Shown piece by piece: positions 1 to 9,852 of a DNA stretch of 64,000 nucleotides (the first letter of the stretch is position 1; each line of letters starts with the position of its first letter). The notes under the pieces are model-generated. The model did no database searches. It had not been told where the DNA came from and was given only the letters and a program-made list of their open reading frames with translations. This stretch comes from Whitmania pigra (Eukaryota > Annelida > Clitellata > Hirudinida > Haemopidae): positions 406,001 to 470,000 of the forward strand of contig JAJTWR010000032.1 in assembly GCA_021613335.1 (NCBI GenBank). The letters run 5' to 3'. A program made the translations under genes and the position numbers.

Positions 1-275
<275 letters not shown>

Positions 276-276
<1 letters not shown>

Positions 277-2440
277 GCAGAAATATAATGATGAGTAACA
301 CAAAAACATAATAAAATATAGTAATATAAGCTGCTGCAGGCCTCATTGAATGCAAAAAAAACCTCATCTCCATAGTAACGACCACCAACAGGATCCCATG
401 CGTAAAACCAGACAGGTGAGCAGAATAAGGATAAAAACAATAATAAAATAATAATAAACAATTACAGGTAAGTTATTCTGATGCACATCGCAATAGAATA
501 ATAAAAAAGCATTTCACACAATTCATTCAGTGAAGTCATCGCGTCATTCAAATGAGTATCAAGAACTGGACCTGTTGTGATCTTAAAATAGAAACACAAC
601 CATGACCAAACAATTGGATGGCATCACTAAATTAATATTAATCAGATTCAATATTACGTTCTTCAATTTTAGTTAAATAGCTCTGGAAACTGGAAAATAA
701 AATAATCTTTTGCAGAACTTCGAGTAGTGAGGGTTGGATTTATTTTTTTATGCTCAACTGTCCAATACACATCTCACACCGTTGATATAATATCATTCGA
801 TTATCCGTCTCTCATTTCGTAAAAGAGAATTAGTATGGGTATCAACTGTTCCCACGTTTATTTAACTTTCTCGACCTCAATCGGTAATCTCAATCGAAAA
901 GTCGTTCATCCATTTGAACGGGTAATAACAACTCCTAATGTTATTAATTAATAGACTAATTATTTTAAAGATTTTTAGAAAATTTATTTACATTGCACAA
1001 ATTGCAATTTCCAGCACGGTCTATGTTATGATATGGTCTATATTAGTTTTGCTAGACAAATCAGGTGCCTCAAACAACCAGTCACAGCAGCTATGGTCAT
1101 CATCCATAAAACCCTCATCAACCCTTTTCATGTGGAATCAGGGAAGAAGAAATACATACGAGAATCAGGGACGTTGAACAATTTCTTTTGGCGAGGGGGT
1201 CAATCCGTTTAGATTTAGTGACTTTAAAAGCAAAAATAAGTCATCACAAGTTGTGTGAAGGTTTTGATGAAATAATGTCCCTGACGATGAGAGTCATGAG
1301 AATAAGAATAATGAAGGATTTAATATCAGTTGAGCTGTTTATAAACAGTGAGCATACCGATTGCGGGCTGCGATGTCTGACTCATCGAAATCAAGGATAT
1401 TAATATTCATGTACAGACGATATTAGAATTAGCATAATGCTAATGGATAGATGCGATGACACAAAAACAAAAGGAATCATCATCATCATCATCATTACAA
1501 CAACCATCGCTATCTAATCCATAGCATGTTTTCCATCCCTTTTGTTGTCATGGAAACCAGAGAAGCACGTAATTTCACCTGGTAATTTCCTCTTTTATGG
1601 AGTCCAGATCCGACGGATAAAACCTGACTTGGAAGTAAAGCACTGGATTGGAGAGCCCTGTTGATGTCGATGATTAAAGTAGTGATTAAGATATTAATGA
1701 CAACGATTATGGTGATGATTGCGATGACATTGGAGACGATGCTTATGATGATCAGTATTGTCGAAACATCGAAGCGATTGCAAAAACAGATGGCCTGACT
1801 TTTCAAAAATTTATAGCAATATCTTTGAATAAAAATGAACCACATCATACAACATTATACATCTCTCCAGTGCAACAAGATGAATGTGCAAACACCATAG
1901 AACATGGCAAACAATGTAAGGATATTGATTTACAGCGGCAGTGATATAAAACACGGATATACGTTCGCGTACGACAGAAGTATAACGTATTAAGGTTTGT
2001 ACCTTTGATCTGAGAATATATTGTTTTCTCTGGGTCCAACCAACACTGAAATGTAATCGTTTCAAGTATTATTTTACTTTTAAAATAATTAATGCTTATT
2101 AGTCACAACAGCAGCAATCACTATCATATTGAGAGAGATTGTTTTTTTGGTTATTTTTAAGAAACACGAATTACAACGAGAATTGCATAAGCCAGACTCT
2201 CGACTTTGTTTAAAAAAATATCACAAATGTATTTTTTTTTTGCAAATTCTTTTTTAGGGTCCTTGTGTTTTTGCAATCTGTATCGTATTTTGACCCACGC
2301 TCAAGTCACTGCAAAACATAGTCACACAGAATGTACATGGGGAATATTTAGCTAATATAAGAAATGATTGAAGCTAACAAATATGTCTGCAACTAATGGT
2401 GTAAATAGATGACAATCACGTCTAAATGATTTTTATTCAC
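276..2440. other. No gene recognised
   Basis: AT-rich DNA with only short open frames lacking known domains. It contains a short (ATC)n run near 1,478-1,498 and a GAT-rich degenerate stretch near 1,655-1,790. No paralogue elsewhere in the window was noticed. Confidence 0.5.
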
Positions 2441-2484
2441 AGTTCTAATAGAAAAGATGGCCCTCACTAAACATTTCGATACTA

Positions 2485-2730
<246 letters not shown>

Positions 2731-3394
2731 CAAATAATTAAAAAACTATGTATACGATGCTATATATGCGATAGCTATGTACAATGTGTTATAATTGTAA
2801 ACAGCTGTAATAAAAAATACCTCAAAAGTAAATGAAATTGCTTCCGAATTATCCAAGAACTTCACGGTGCATAAGTGGTGGATGGCATCGAAGGGCTTCT
2901 GTTTCCCGGCAAATATTCTATTTTTAAAAATCCCAGGCATGTTGAGGGGACTCTTTAAGAACTCAAAAATCAAGAATACGAAAAGTATCTCCGAACGCAA
3001 CCAGTTACTGACTGTAAAAATTAAATTTCAAGCAACAATGCAAGATCGAAACAGCGTTTCCTTCTGCAAGCACATCCGTCGTTGCACGTTTAATTTCGAG
3101 AGTCGCAAGAAACTAATGGCCGGTTGATATTTAAGAGCTTTGGTGAGTGGTCTCCTACAGCACGCGCCAAGACGCCAAAGAGTGCATCAAAGCCAACCTG
3201 GAAATTTCCGATTCTAGTGCATCTAGCGTTAACTTGTTTAACCCTGAAGTAAACAAGGAGAGTTTTTGTCTTCGGACTCTCGCATATACTGGTCTCAATT
3301 CAACGTGTGAGCTATGTAGAAGGCTAGCAAGCACTGAAAGCAGGTTGCAATCAATAAAACCCAGAGGGTCTCTGCAGTTAGTGTTTACGCATAG
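2731..3394. other. Unassigned, two open frames of unknown nature
   Basis: Plus-strand open frames at about 2,840-3,127 and 3,147-3,422 contain several Cys residues and less AT-biased composition than their surroundings, but match no family I know. This stretch is absent from the second copy of the neighbouring duplication near 38.1 kb, so conservation cannot be tested inside the window. Confidence 0.3.
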
Positions 3395-4220
3395 CAAACC
3401 TATCAAACCATACAAACAATAGTGCACAGATACACCTTCGCATGTAGAACACATATTTTAATTCATTAAAGTAAAGGCAACTCTCATAGAACTTTGCACT
3501 TTATTACTTAATTAAATTATTTAGTACGATTTTTTCACGGGCAGTTTCAAGCTTGTGTGTTTGGTGAATGCTGAATATGTGATAAAAACTTGTTGTAATC
3601 AATCCTCAGGAGCAATTGGGCAAGATGCGGGCTGCTTGCTTGATTGTTCTTAAAGCTTGACAGCAGTTTGAACAATAGGCACGAGCTAAATTCAAATTCC
3701 TTAAATTGCGAATGAAATAAGGAATGAAAATGAGAATATTTTTATTTAATGGGTCAAAAATGAATTCTCGCCTTTGATATTTCTTGGAGCTGATTCCGCT
3801 CAGTCGGGGACAGAATGCTCTCGGAATATGTCATAAGAGCGTGGAACGCGTGACATAATTCGAGGATGTTTGACAGGCAACTGGTTATCTGTTAACAATA
3901 TTCCTATTTCATAATTGCACCAAAAATAATAATATGTCCATAATTAATGACCAGAAGTAATGCTACTAAAGTTATAAAAGAATTTATTAATAAATATTTT
4001 TTTAACAAGCATAAAAAATTCTCCCTGATATGCTTTAAAAATAAAATCACTAAAATAACAATAAATAGTTTCAAAAAGGCAACAATTTAAAGCAATGTTA
4101 AGAATGTGCTAAACTTATTGACTTATTGATGTTGAAGAGATTTCATGAGTAATACAACATATGGTGTCATCTTAGTCAAACTAAATAACTGTTTTTTTTA
4201 AATAACATCTTCAAAAGCAA
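3395..4220. repeat. Segmental duplication, copy 1 (partner 38,080-38,910)
   Basis: Sequence closely matches 38,080-38,910 in the same orientation over about 800 bp, including non-coding parts. Divergence is scattered substitutions and small indels. It carries the conserved putative exon at 3,754-3,888 and its putative 3' UTR. Beyond 4,220 the copies diverge. Confidence 0.85.
3754..3888 (-). CDS. Conserved putative terminal exon, unknown protein
   Basis: On the minus strand a splice-acceptor-like TTAACAG is followed by an open frame of 44 residues ending at a TGA (3,754-3,756). The paralogous segment at 38,437-38,571 has the same acceptor, the same 135-bp length and an open frame ending with the same residues (KARIHF), although the two differ at several codons. 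An AATAAA on the minus strand (3,500-3,505) lies about 250 nt past the stop and is also conserved. The composition (ILELCHAF..LMTYSESILSP) looks like a genuine amphipathic helical protein tail, but I do not recognise the family. Upstream exons would lie at higher coordinates and were not identified. A mobile-element origin is not excluded. Confidence 0.4.
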   Translation of the reverse strand: MTSCLSNILELCHAFHALMTYSESILSPTERNQLQEISKARIHF

Positions 4221-4439
4221 TGTTTAAAAATAATATCTCTATGTAATGAATCTGTTCAACCAAGAATTCTGAACCAATTGAGGCAAACTGAAAATCAATG
4301 GCTGACTAAAAATGTAAAGTAAAATAATTTAAAGTCAGAAATGATTTTTAAAGTCAAATAATTTAAAGTCAGATGAGGTAATTGCAGGATTTGACAATAG
4401 AAGCGGAATGTTCTTTAAAGGTGAGGTATTAATAAAGAA

Positions 4440-5870
4440 ATGAGAGTAGTAGATGGAAGAAGGAGGGTGCCACCGACGCTTATGGAAAGAGGAGGAGACA
4501 GTTTTTGGGCGAGCGGGTTAACGAGATGCCAATCATTGATGGCATCTGTGCGCTTTCGCAGATTTTCGAGTTGATCTGAGATGCTAGAGAGCTAGGCTGG
4601 AGAGGATGGAAAAAAGACTTGTGTCATCTGAGTATTGATGGAAGGATATGTTGATGTTGTGAATAATGTTAGACAAAGGTGAAATATAGGTTGTGAAAAG
4701 CAAAGGACCCAAGACAGAGCCTTGAGAAACACCGGCAATTAGTTCAAATGGAGGGAAAGATTGATTGCCGAGTTTGACATATTGGGTTCTGTCGAAAAGG
4801 TAAGATTGTAGCCAGGAGAGTGCGTGGCAATCAATTCCAAAGTCAGACTGGAGTCTCTCCAACAACATCTGTTGGTTGATGGTATCAAAGGCAGCCGAGA
4901 GGTCGAGGTCGACCATCACAGCTCAATTGCCCTTGCCGCAGATGTCAGTGAGATTGTTGAAGATGTGTGAAAGATCTGTTTCTGTAGAGAAACCAGGTCT
5001 GTAGGCATATTGGAGTGAAGAAAAATTAGAGGATGCTGCGATATGAGGGCAAATTCTGGACAGAGTGAGTCTTTCAAGCTTCCAAGTTTTGACATAGTGG
5101 AGAAGTTGGAGATAGGTCTGTAATTGGCTACGAGCTTGGATTAAATCTTGGCATTTTTTAGAAGGGAAAGACTTGGGCTTTCTCGAAGATAGACGGAAAA
5201 GTGTCAGTGCTGAAAGACAGGTTTGCTAATTTAGAAAGGATTGGGGATAAAATTAGAGTGAATTTCTTGAGAAAAGGAGTGGAGTGAGTATCGAGAGATG
5301 ACTTGTTGGGCAGTAAGCAAATTAGCTTGAAAACCTCTTCCGAAGACACAGGTTTTAGTACTGAGATTGGGATGCCCGAGAATTGCCTGGCTGGAAAAGA
5401 TGAGATGGTTGACAAGGTGAGGGTGTTGGCGATTGATTTTTGGATTTTGAGGAGGACGGCTGTGAAGCATTTAGTGATGAGAGCGCCACATGGTACGGGG
5501 ATTTACATCAGACTTTGATTGATGAAGTTTTTCCTTGATGGAAGAGGCCCTAGAGTTTAGGATGGCAATCTTGCCTGTTTCTTTGGCGGACTTGTAGAGT
5601 TGCTTAACGACGTCATTGCGTTGACAAAGATAGTGACGTTCCAAGCGACGGCAGGCTTTCTTTGCCTCGATTGTTTCATGAGAGAGCTGGTAATTAAGCT
5701 GGTGACCGACTCGAATGAAAAACTTTCTGATCGGGGCCTCTCTGTCGAGGAGCTCCTTAAGATGACTTATAGGCTTGTGTGGCGAAGCCTTCAGTGTCGA
5801 AATTGCAGATTAGGTGTTCTACAGAGACGCAAAGAAGGTCTTCCTCAAAAACCAGTTGATCCTGCTAAGG
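4440..5870 (-). mobile_element. Degenerate LINE (CR1/L2-like) reverse transcriptase
   Basis: Minus-strand fragments in the order expected for a LINE pol. At ~5,790-5,520 is a basic linker region between endonuclease and RT (KKACRRLERHYLCQRND). At 5,415-5,158 is the RT N-terminal part (PVSSEEVFKLICLLPNKSS). At 4,919-4,584 is the RT core with LDLSAAFDTI, GVSQGSVLGPLLFT and YSDDTSLF, where the catalytic YADD motif appears as YSDD. The frame is broken between 5,157 and 4,920. About 150 bp of its 3' part also match 31,295-31,500. The element is 5' truncated and abuts a Helitron fragment at ~5,895. The clade is inferred from motif spacing only. Confidence 0.8.
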
Positions 5871-5894
5871 CTGCGGCGATGAATGATGCAGGTA

Positions 5895-6521
5895 GAGGGG
5901 GCAAGTCCTCAGAACATATAAATCAAATGTTTTGGACGAATGCACCACGGCGCACAAGAAAGCTATCGAAGCCCTTGACATTACTCTCAGAGATTTGAGG
6001 GGAAATAACATCATGGTGGGAGAAACTCTGTTACTCCTCTCTGGAGATTTCCGTCAAACTCTGCCCGTCATACCAAAGTCAACACCGGTGCTTGCCGATG
6101 TAATCAATGCATGTATAAAGCATTCATTTTTGTGGAGACATGTACAAAAGATAAAACATGAGAGTACATCTTGGAGATGATGGTGCTCAACAACTTTTCA
6201 AAAAGACTACTGGATATTGGAGAAGGTAGGTTAAATTTCAATGCTTCAGGGAATATTCAATTCTCATCAGATTTTTGTAACCTGGTTTCTACAGTAGCAG
6301 AATTAATTGATGCATTTTATCCAATGGTTTTCACAAACTATGAACATTCAAACTGGTTGCAAGAGAGGGCCATTCTTGCTACCAAAAATGTTCATGAAAT
6401 TAACAATAAAATTCTATCAACGTTACCAGGTCCAGTCACTAAATACAAGTCAATCCATACCGTTGTAGATGCTGATGAGGTTGTCAATTTCCCACAAGAG
6501 TTCTTAAACTACATGCCGTAA
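5895..6521 (+). pseudogene. Helitron Pif1-like helicase fragment, copy 1
   Basis: Part of the RepHel helicase of a Helitron rolling-circle transposon. A frameshifted Walker B region (DECTTAHKKAIEAL) is followed by the Pif1-family motif LLLSGDFRQTLPVIP at ~6,037-6,080. A second open frame at 6,171-6,521 continues with the helicase C-terminal part (WLQERAILATKN, LPGPVTKYKSIHTVVDADEVVNFP). No Walker A or Rep domain is present. The first ~290 bp are nearly identical to 16,745-17,050. Frameshifts and the missing halves make it inactive. It sits between a LINE and a hAT fragment. Confidence 0.85.
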
Positions 6522-6589
6522 TTTTTTTAAATATAAGGATGTATGACACATGATGTATGTTGGAACTGAATATATGACAAACAATTCTT

Positions 6590-7140
6590 ATGGAACTAGT
6601 ATTAGAAGTGTTTTTACGTAGAACGAATTCTGCACCAGCTGATCAGGATCAACATTTAGAAATAGTCCTTGACAATGAATATTACGGATATTATGAGGAT
6701 CATCAGTCTGACTTGCAAAAAGTCACTGTTAACAAGGCAAACAGTATCCGCACCAATACAATGAATTATTTGTCTGATGCGGAATGTTATCTCTCTAGTC
6801 TTGAATCAAGCCTAGTCAAAAAAATCTTTGTTGTAACTTCATTTATTTATATAGCGCCATATGCATAGCTTCAGAGGCGCTTGTAACCATTTATATAGCG
6901 GTCCTTCCCAAGGGAACTGGTGTCAGTGCAGGCTGGGTTTCGAACACGACACATTACGACTGTTGCCATTACCGCCGTAGGCAGGCACGTAACCTATTCG
7001 GCTAACCTGAACGCCCCTAGTCACTTTGTGCGCTATAATACAAAGCTGCCACCATTAGCTCCCATGGAGAGGTTATTTAGTTCGGCAGGACTGATTGAAA
7101 CATCAAGAAGGAACAGACTACATGATTCGATGTTTCAAAA
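6590..7140 (+). pseudogene. hAT transposase C-terminal fragment split by a SINE
   Basis: The plus frame encodes a linker ending SSLVKKIFV at ~6,833, and resumes after a 184-bp insertion with RYNTKLPPLAPMERLFSSAG and RRNRLHDSMFQKL (to ~7,135). This is the hAT C-terminal dimerisation block (LP.APVERLFS..G...R..RL). Removing the insertion and one copy of its target duplication restores a continuous frame. The catalytic domain and the BED finger are absent. The fragment lies directly after the Helitron piece, so it may have been carried by it. Confidence 0.78.
6832..7015 (-). mobile_element. tRNA-derived SINE inserted in hAT fragment
   Basis: On the minus strand the element begins GGCGTTCAGGTTAGCC, with a Pol III box A-like sequence (TTAGCCGAATAGG) and, ~50 nt on, a box B-like GTGTTCGAAACCC, then an A/T-rich 3' tail containing AAATAAATG. 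It is flanked by CCTAGTCA-CTTTGT (7,016-7,029) and by the same sequence with an expanded A run (6,811-6,831), which fits a target-site duplication of about 14 bp. The hAT reading frame is continuous across the empty site. The tRNA family was not identified. Confidence 0.72.
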
Positions 7141-7244
7141 ACTATATATTATCAATATTATCACATATCAATTTACAGTTGCAAAAACTATGGTTATGAA
7201 AAACAAATTAAATATAACATCACACCTGTGAAGTTAAGATTTAT

Positions 7245-7390
7245 GGACAATCTATTTATTCAAATATTAAAATCATTAGTCGTAAGTCCCAGGTGTAGGC
7301 CCGTGTTTAAGAGGGGGTTAATGGTTCAAATCCCCCCGGAATATTAAAAAAAGATTTTAGTTGTAAATTTTATTGATTTATATGACATCA
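7245..7390 (+). repeat. Short interspersed repeat with tRNA-like box B, copy 1
   Basis: About 145 bp nearly identical to 20,926-21,083. It contains GGTTCAAATCCCCCC, which resembles a Pol III box B/T-arm, and ends in a conserved A/T-rich region. No clear box A is visible, so SINE identity is an inference. Confidence 0.5.
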
Positions 7391-8310
7391 TAAAATCACT
7401 CAATCTTCAAAAAAGCTCAATGTTCGAGTGTTTTTCAACAAAGCCACATTATATTTTTTGAGAAATGTAAGGTGCAAAATGAGTGGCGTGTCCTCTCCCG
7501 GAAAAGGTTTTGTTTGTAAATAATAAAGACATCCTAAAGAATCAATGATTCAGACAATACGACACTATAAACAATTTAAGAAAATATATTTTCAACAAAA
7601 CACAGCCAGAAATTATGATTTTATGGGCCACTGAACAAAGCATATTGTCTGCATTCATTTTATCCAAGCAATACACAAAATCGTGACCAAAAAAAATGTG
7701 TACAAATTAATTCATAGTTGAAATAAGTTTAATTCATAAATCAGGTATAAAATACAACTTATTTTAATGTTATCATGAGGGAAGCTGATTTAAACTTATT
7801 CACTCGATTATAGCCATTACTGAAATCTGTTTCAAAAACAAAGTTTCAACAACAATTGTTAAATTGATAAATAGTTAGTTTTATTCCATTCGAATTAAGT
7901 TAAAATTCTCAAATCAAGTCCAATTCGCAGAGGACGCAAGCCAATATATCGCAACGTTCATCATCTAATCCGATATTGTAGACGAAATCCATACAATAAA
8001 TTTGGCCATTTGCACGAGAATTTGGTTCTCCAGAAAGCCAAGGAGTTGTGGATTCCAATTGTCGTGTGACACCTGGAAAAGGATTCCATAGGAATGGCTG
8101 CCGCTTCCCGTTAATGTAGGAATTGATTCCAGATGTCCAAAAGACGTTCCAGCCTGGATTTAATCCTGGATTCGAGCAATGTGGTAGAACTGCAAAAATA
8201 TTTTTGAGACTTATTTTTAAATTGTTTGATTATTATTTATAAAAGATTCAAGTGTTTGTTTAAAATGCTCATTTATGAATTGCGACATAAAAAAGTAACA
8301 AAAAATAAAA
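7391..8310. repeat. Segmental duplication, copy 1 (partner 28,444-29,395)
   Basis: About 900 bp align in the same orientation with 28,444-29,395, covering the 3' flank and third exon of a lectin gene. Similarity stops in the intron near 8,310 (after ATGAATTGCGACATAAAAAA), just before exon 2 in the partner copy. This copy therefore lacks exon 2. The stretch 7,391-7,908 holds no other gene. Confidence 0.85.
7909..8189 (-). pseudogene. Orphan exon 3 of PAN-CTLD lectin gene
   Basis: The minus strand has a TTTTTGCAG acceptor followed by 281 bp, open to a TGA at 7,909-7,911. It encodes the second half of a C-type lectin domain: the WTSGINSYINGKRQ segment, TTPWLSGEPN (an EPN motif as in mannose-type CTLDs), IGLDDERCD and the final VLCELDLI. 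Length and phase match exon 3 of the complete gene at 29,026-29,306. No exon 2 or exon 1 follows on this strand: the neighbouring PAN exon (8,639) is on the opposite strand. The exon itself is intact, but as placed it cannot form the full gene, so it is probably a relic of a rearrangement. Confidence 0.82.
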
Positions 8311-8638
8311 GGTCCTATCAGGACATGCAATTAAAAAAAACACACTCATTAGTAGCAAATGATAAATTGCATTTATAATTGTTCAAGTTTTGTAACTCGC
8401 AGCGACGTGTGCTGCAATAAAAAGGAATAAATTATGCTTTATTAATTATAAGCCATACAATGCAGCTAAACAGAAATTTCCACGAACAAAGGACTGAAAA
8501 ACGTTTTCGTGACAGTACACGGCCGTTGCCAATCTCCATCGAAAGATTTATAAGAATACTCGCGGTAGCATGATGATCAATATCTAAACCGAATGGATTT
8601 TTAAGTATTTAAGATATTTGAAGAGTTAATGAGAGAAA
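8190..8638. promoter_or_regulatory. Head-to-head spacer with conserved upstream region of PAN exon
   Basis: Between the two divergent lectin exons. From ~8,520 to 8,638 the sequence is strongly conserved with 31,535-31,668, the upstream part of another PAN-exon copy. It includes TTTATAAGAATACTCGCGG with a TATA-like box at 8,549-8,553, about 90 bp before the ATG. Promoter function is inferred from position and conservation only. Confidence 0.4.
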
Positions 8639-8960
8639 ATGATTAATAATTTAAAATCAACGATCTATATAATTATCCTGATATATTTGTTCTGCAACAT
8701 ATCAAACGAAATTTCTGTTCGTCTTCAGAAGGGGTCCTATTCGAATATCAGACTGTTCAAAAGCAGTACTCCGATTTATGAAAGATCAACCAGGTCAGCC
8801 ATCGAATGCTTCAAGATTTGTCAAAATCTGCTTGGAAACAATTGCAAGAGTTTCAACTATCGATGGATGGAAAAGAGTTGTTCTCTTTACAAAAATGTCA
8901 TTCATTATGATTACAATGAAGATGTTAATGGAACATGCAAAGGTTACCAGATTATGCCTG
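8639..8960 (+). CDS. Orphan exon 1: signal peptide plus PAN/apple domain
   Basis: ATG at 8,639 begins a hydrophobic leader (residues ~8-23, STIYIIILIYLFCNIS), followed by a PAN/apple-like domain with the family pattern VRLQKGSYSNI..., TRSAIECFKICQNLLGNNCKSFNYR and KSCSLYKNVIHYDY. A canonical donor (CCTG|GTGAGA) at 8,960/8,961 leaves phase 1, exactly as in the complete genes. A secreted ligand-binding role is inferred from the domain type. No CTLD exon 2 was found in the next ~900 bp on the plus strand, so either exon 2 is missing or the exon is an orphan. The start is supported by the conserved upstream block. Confidence 0.72.
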
Positions 8961-9833
8961 GTGAGATCATATTTTAATTTTTATCATTTAGCGGAATAAA
9001 CCATATAAGAAATACGATATCAGAAAAAAGTATATCAAGGGTTAGTTCTAAGGAATTGACAGCACGCTGTTTGTTCAACCGTTGATATTTTAAAATAAGT
9101 TAATATCTGAGAACATTTTGATTACTTCAATAAAGGGTCATTGAAATATTGATTAAGCATCACATCATCGGTAATTTCAAGAAGTTGAAAGAAAAGGAAA
9201 ATGAGTAGTTTTCTTATGCGGTGTCACGGTTGGTGGGAACACCCATCTGGATAGTTTCTCCAACATTAGTTTCCCATAAGATGTAGATTCGCGCTAGGAA
9301 TCGGCCGGGAATCACGGCCCCTGCAAATTTTAACCGGAGTTTTGCCGGGAAATGCCGCAAATAATGTACAAAAAATACACTTTTTTCAAATGCGAACGTC
9401 TATTCCATCGAATGTCTAATCCAAATTATCTTAATCTATCATTTGGAATAAAATCGTTAGGTTTTAGTTGTGGAAGCTCCTGCGAGCGACTGTTATTTGA
9501 ACTCCTACTAGACACAAAGACACAAAGGTAATAATCACTCGTCTACCGACGCCTAATATTAATAATTCACAATTTCAATGCTCTCGAAATAATTATACTG
9601 AAGAAAGAAGGTAATGTTTCCACATTCTTTGGCAGAAGTCTCACTGCCTTTTTCCATTTAGAACTCCTTTCACTATCACTTGATCTGGCAGGTGGGTTTA
9701 AATGCAGTCAGTCTGGCAGCTCGTTAGGGCACACCTTAAAGATGGAAAGGGTCATCCGAGATACTTCTTCGTGCACTCTTTGTCTATCTCTGCTTTTTCG
9801 GATTTAGGGACGTCAGCTATTTCTATGGCCGCA
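8961..9833. other. No gene recognised
   Basis: Unique-looking AT-rich DNA downstream of the PAN exon. No CTLD exon, transposase or repeat tail was recognised. The open frame 9,702-9,902 has no domain. Confidence 0.45.
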
Positions 9834-9852
9834 AACCCGCGTACTCCTAGTT
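9834..9852. repeat. 19-bp direct repeat, left flank of R2-type LINE
   Basis: AACCCGCGTACTCCTAGTT here is identical to 12,785-12,803. The pair brackets the 2.9-kb LINE and is best read as its target-site duplication. Both copies are followed by ATT repeats on the plus strand. Confidence 0.65.
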
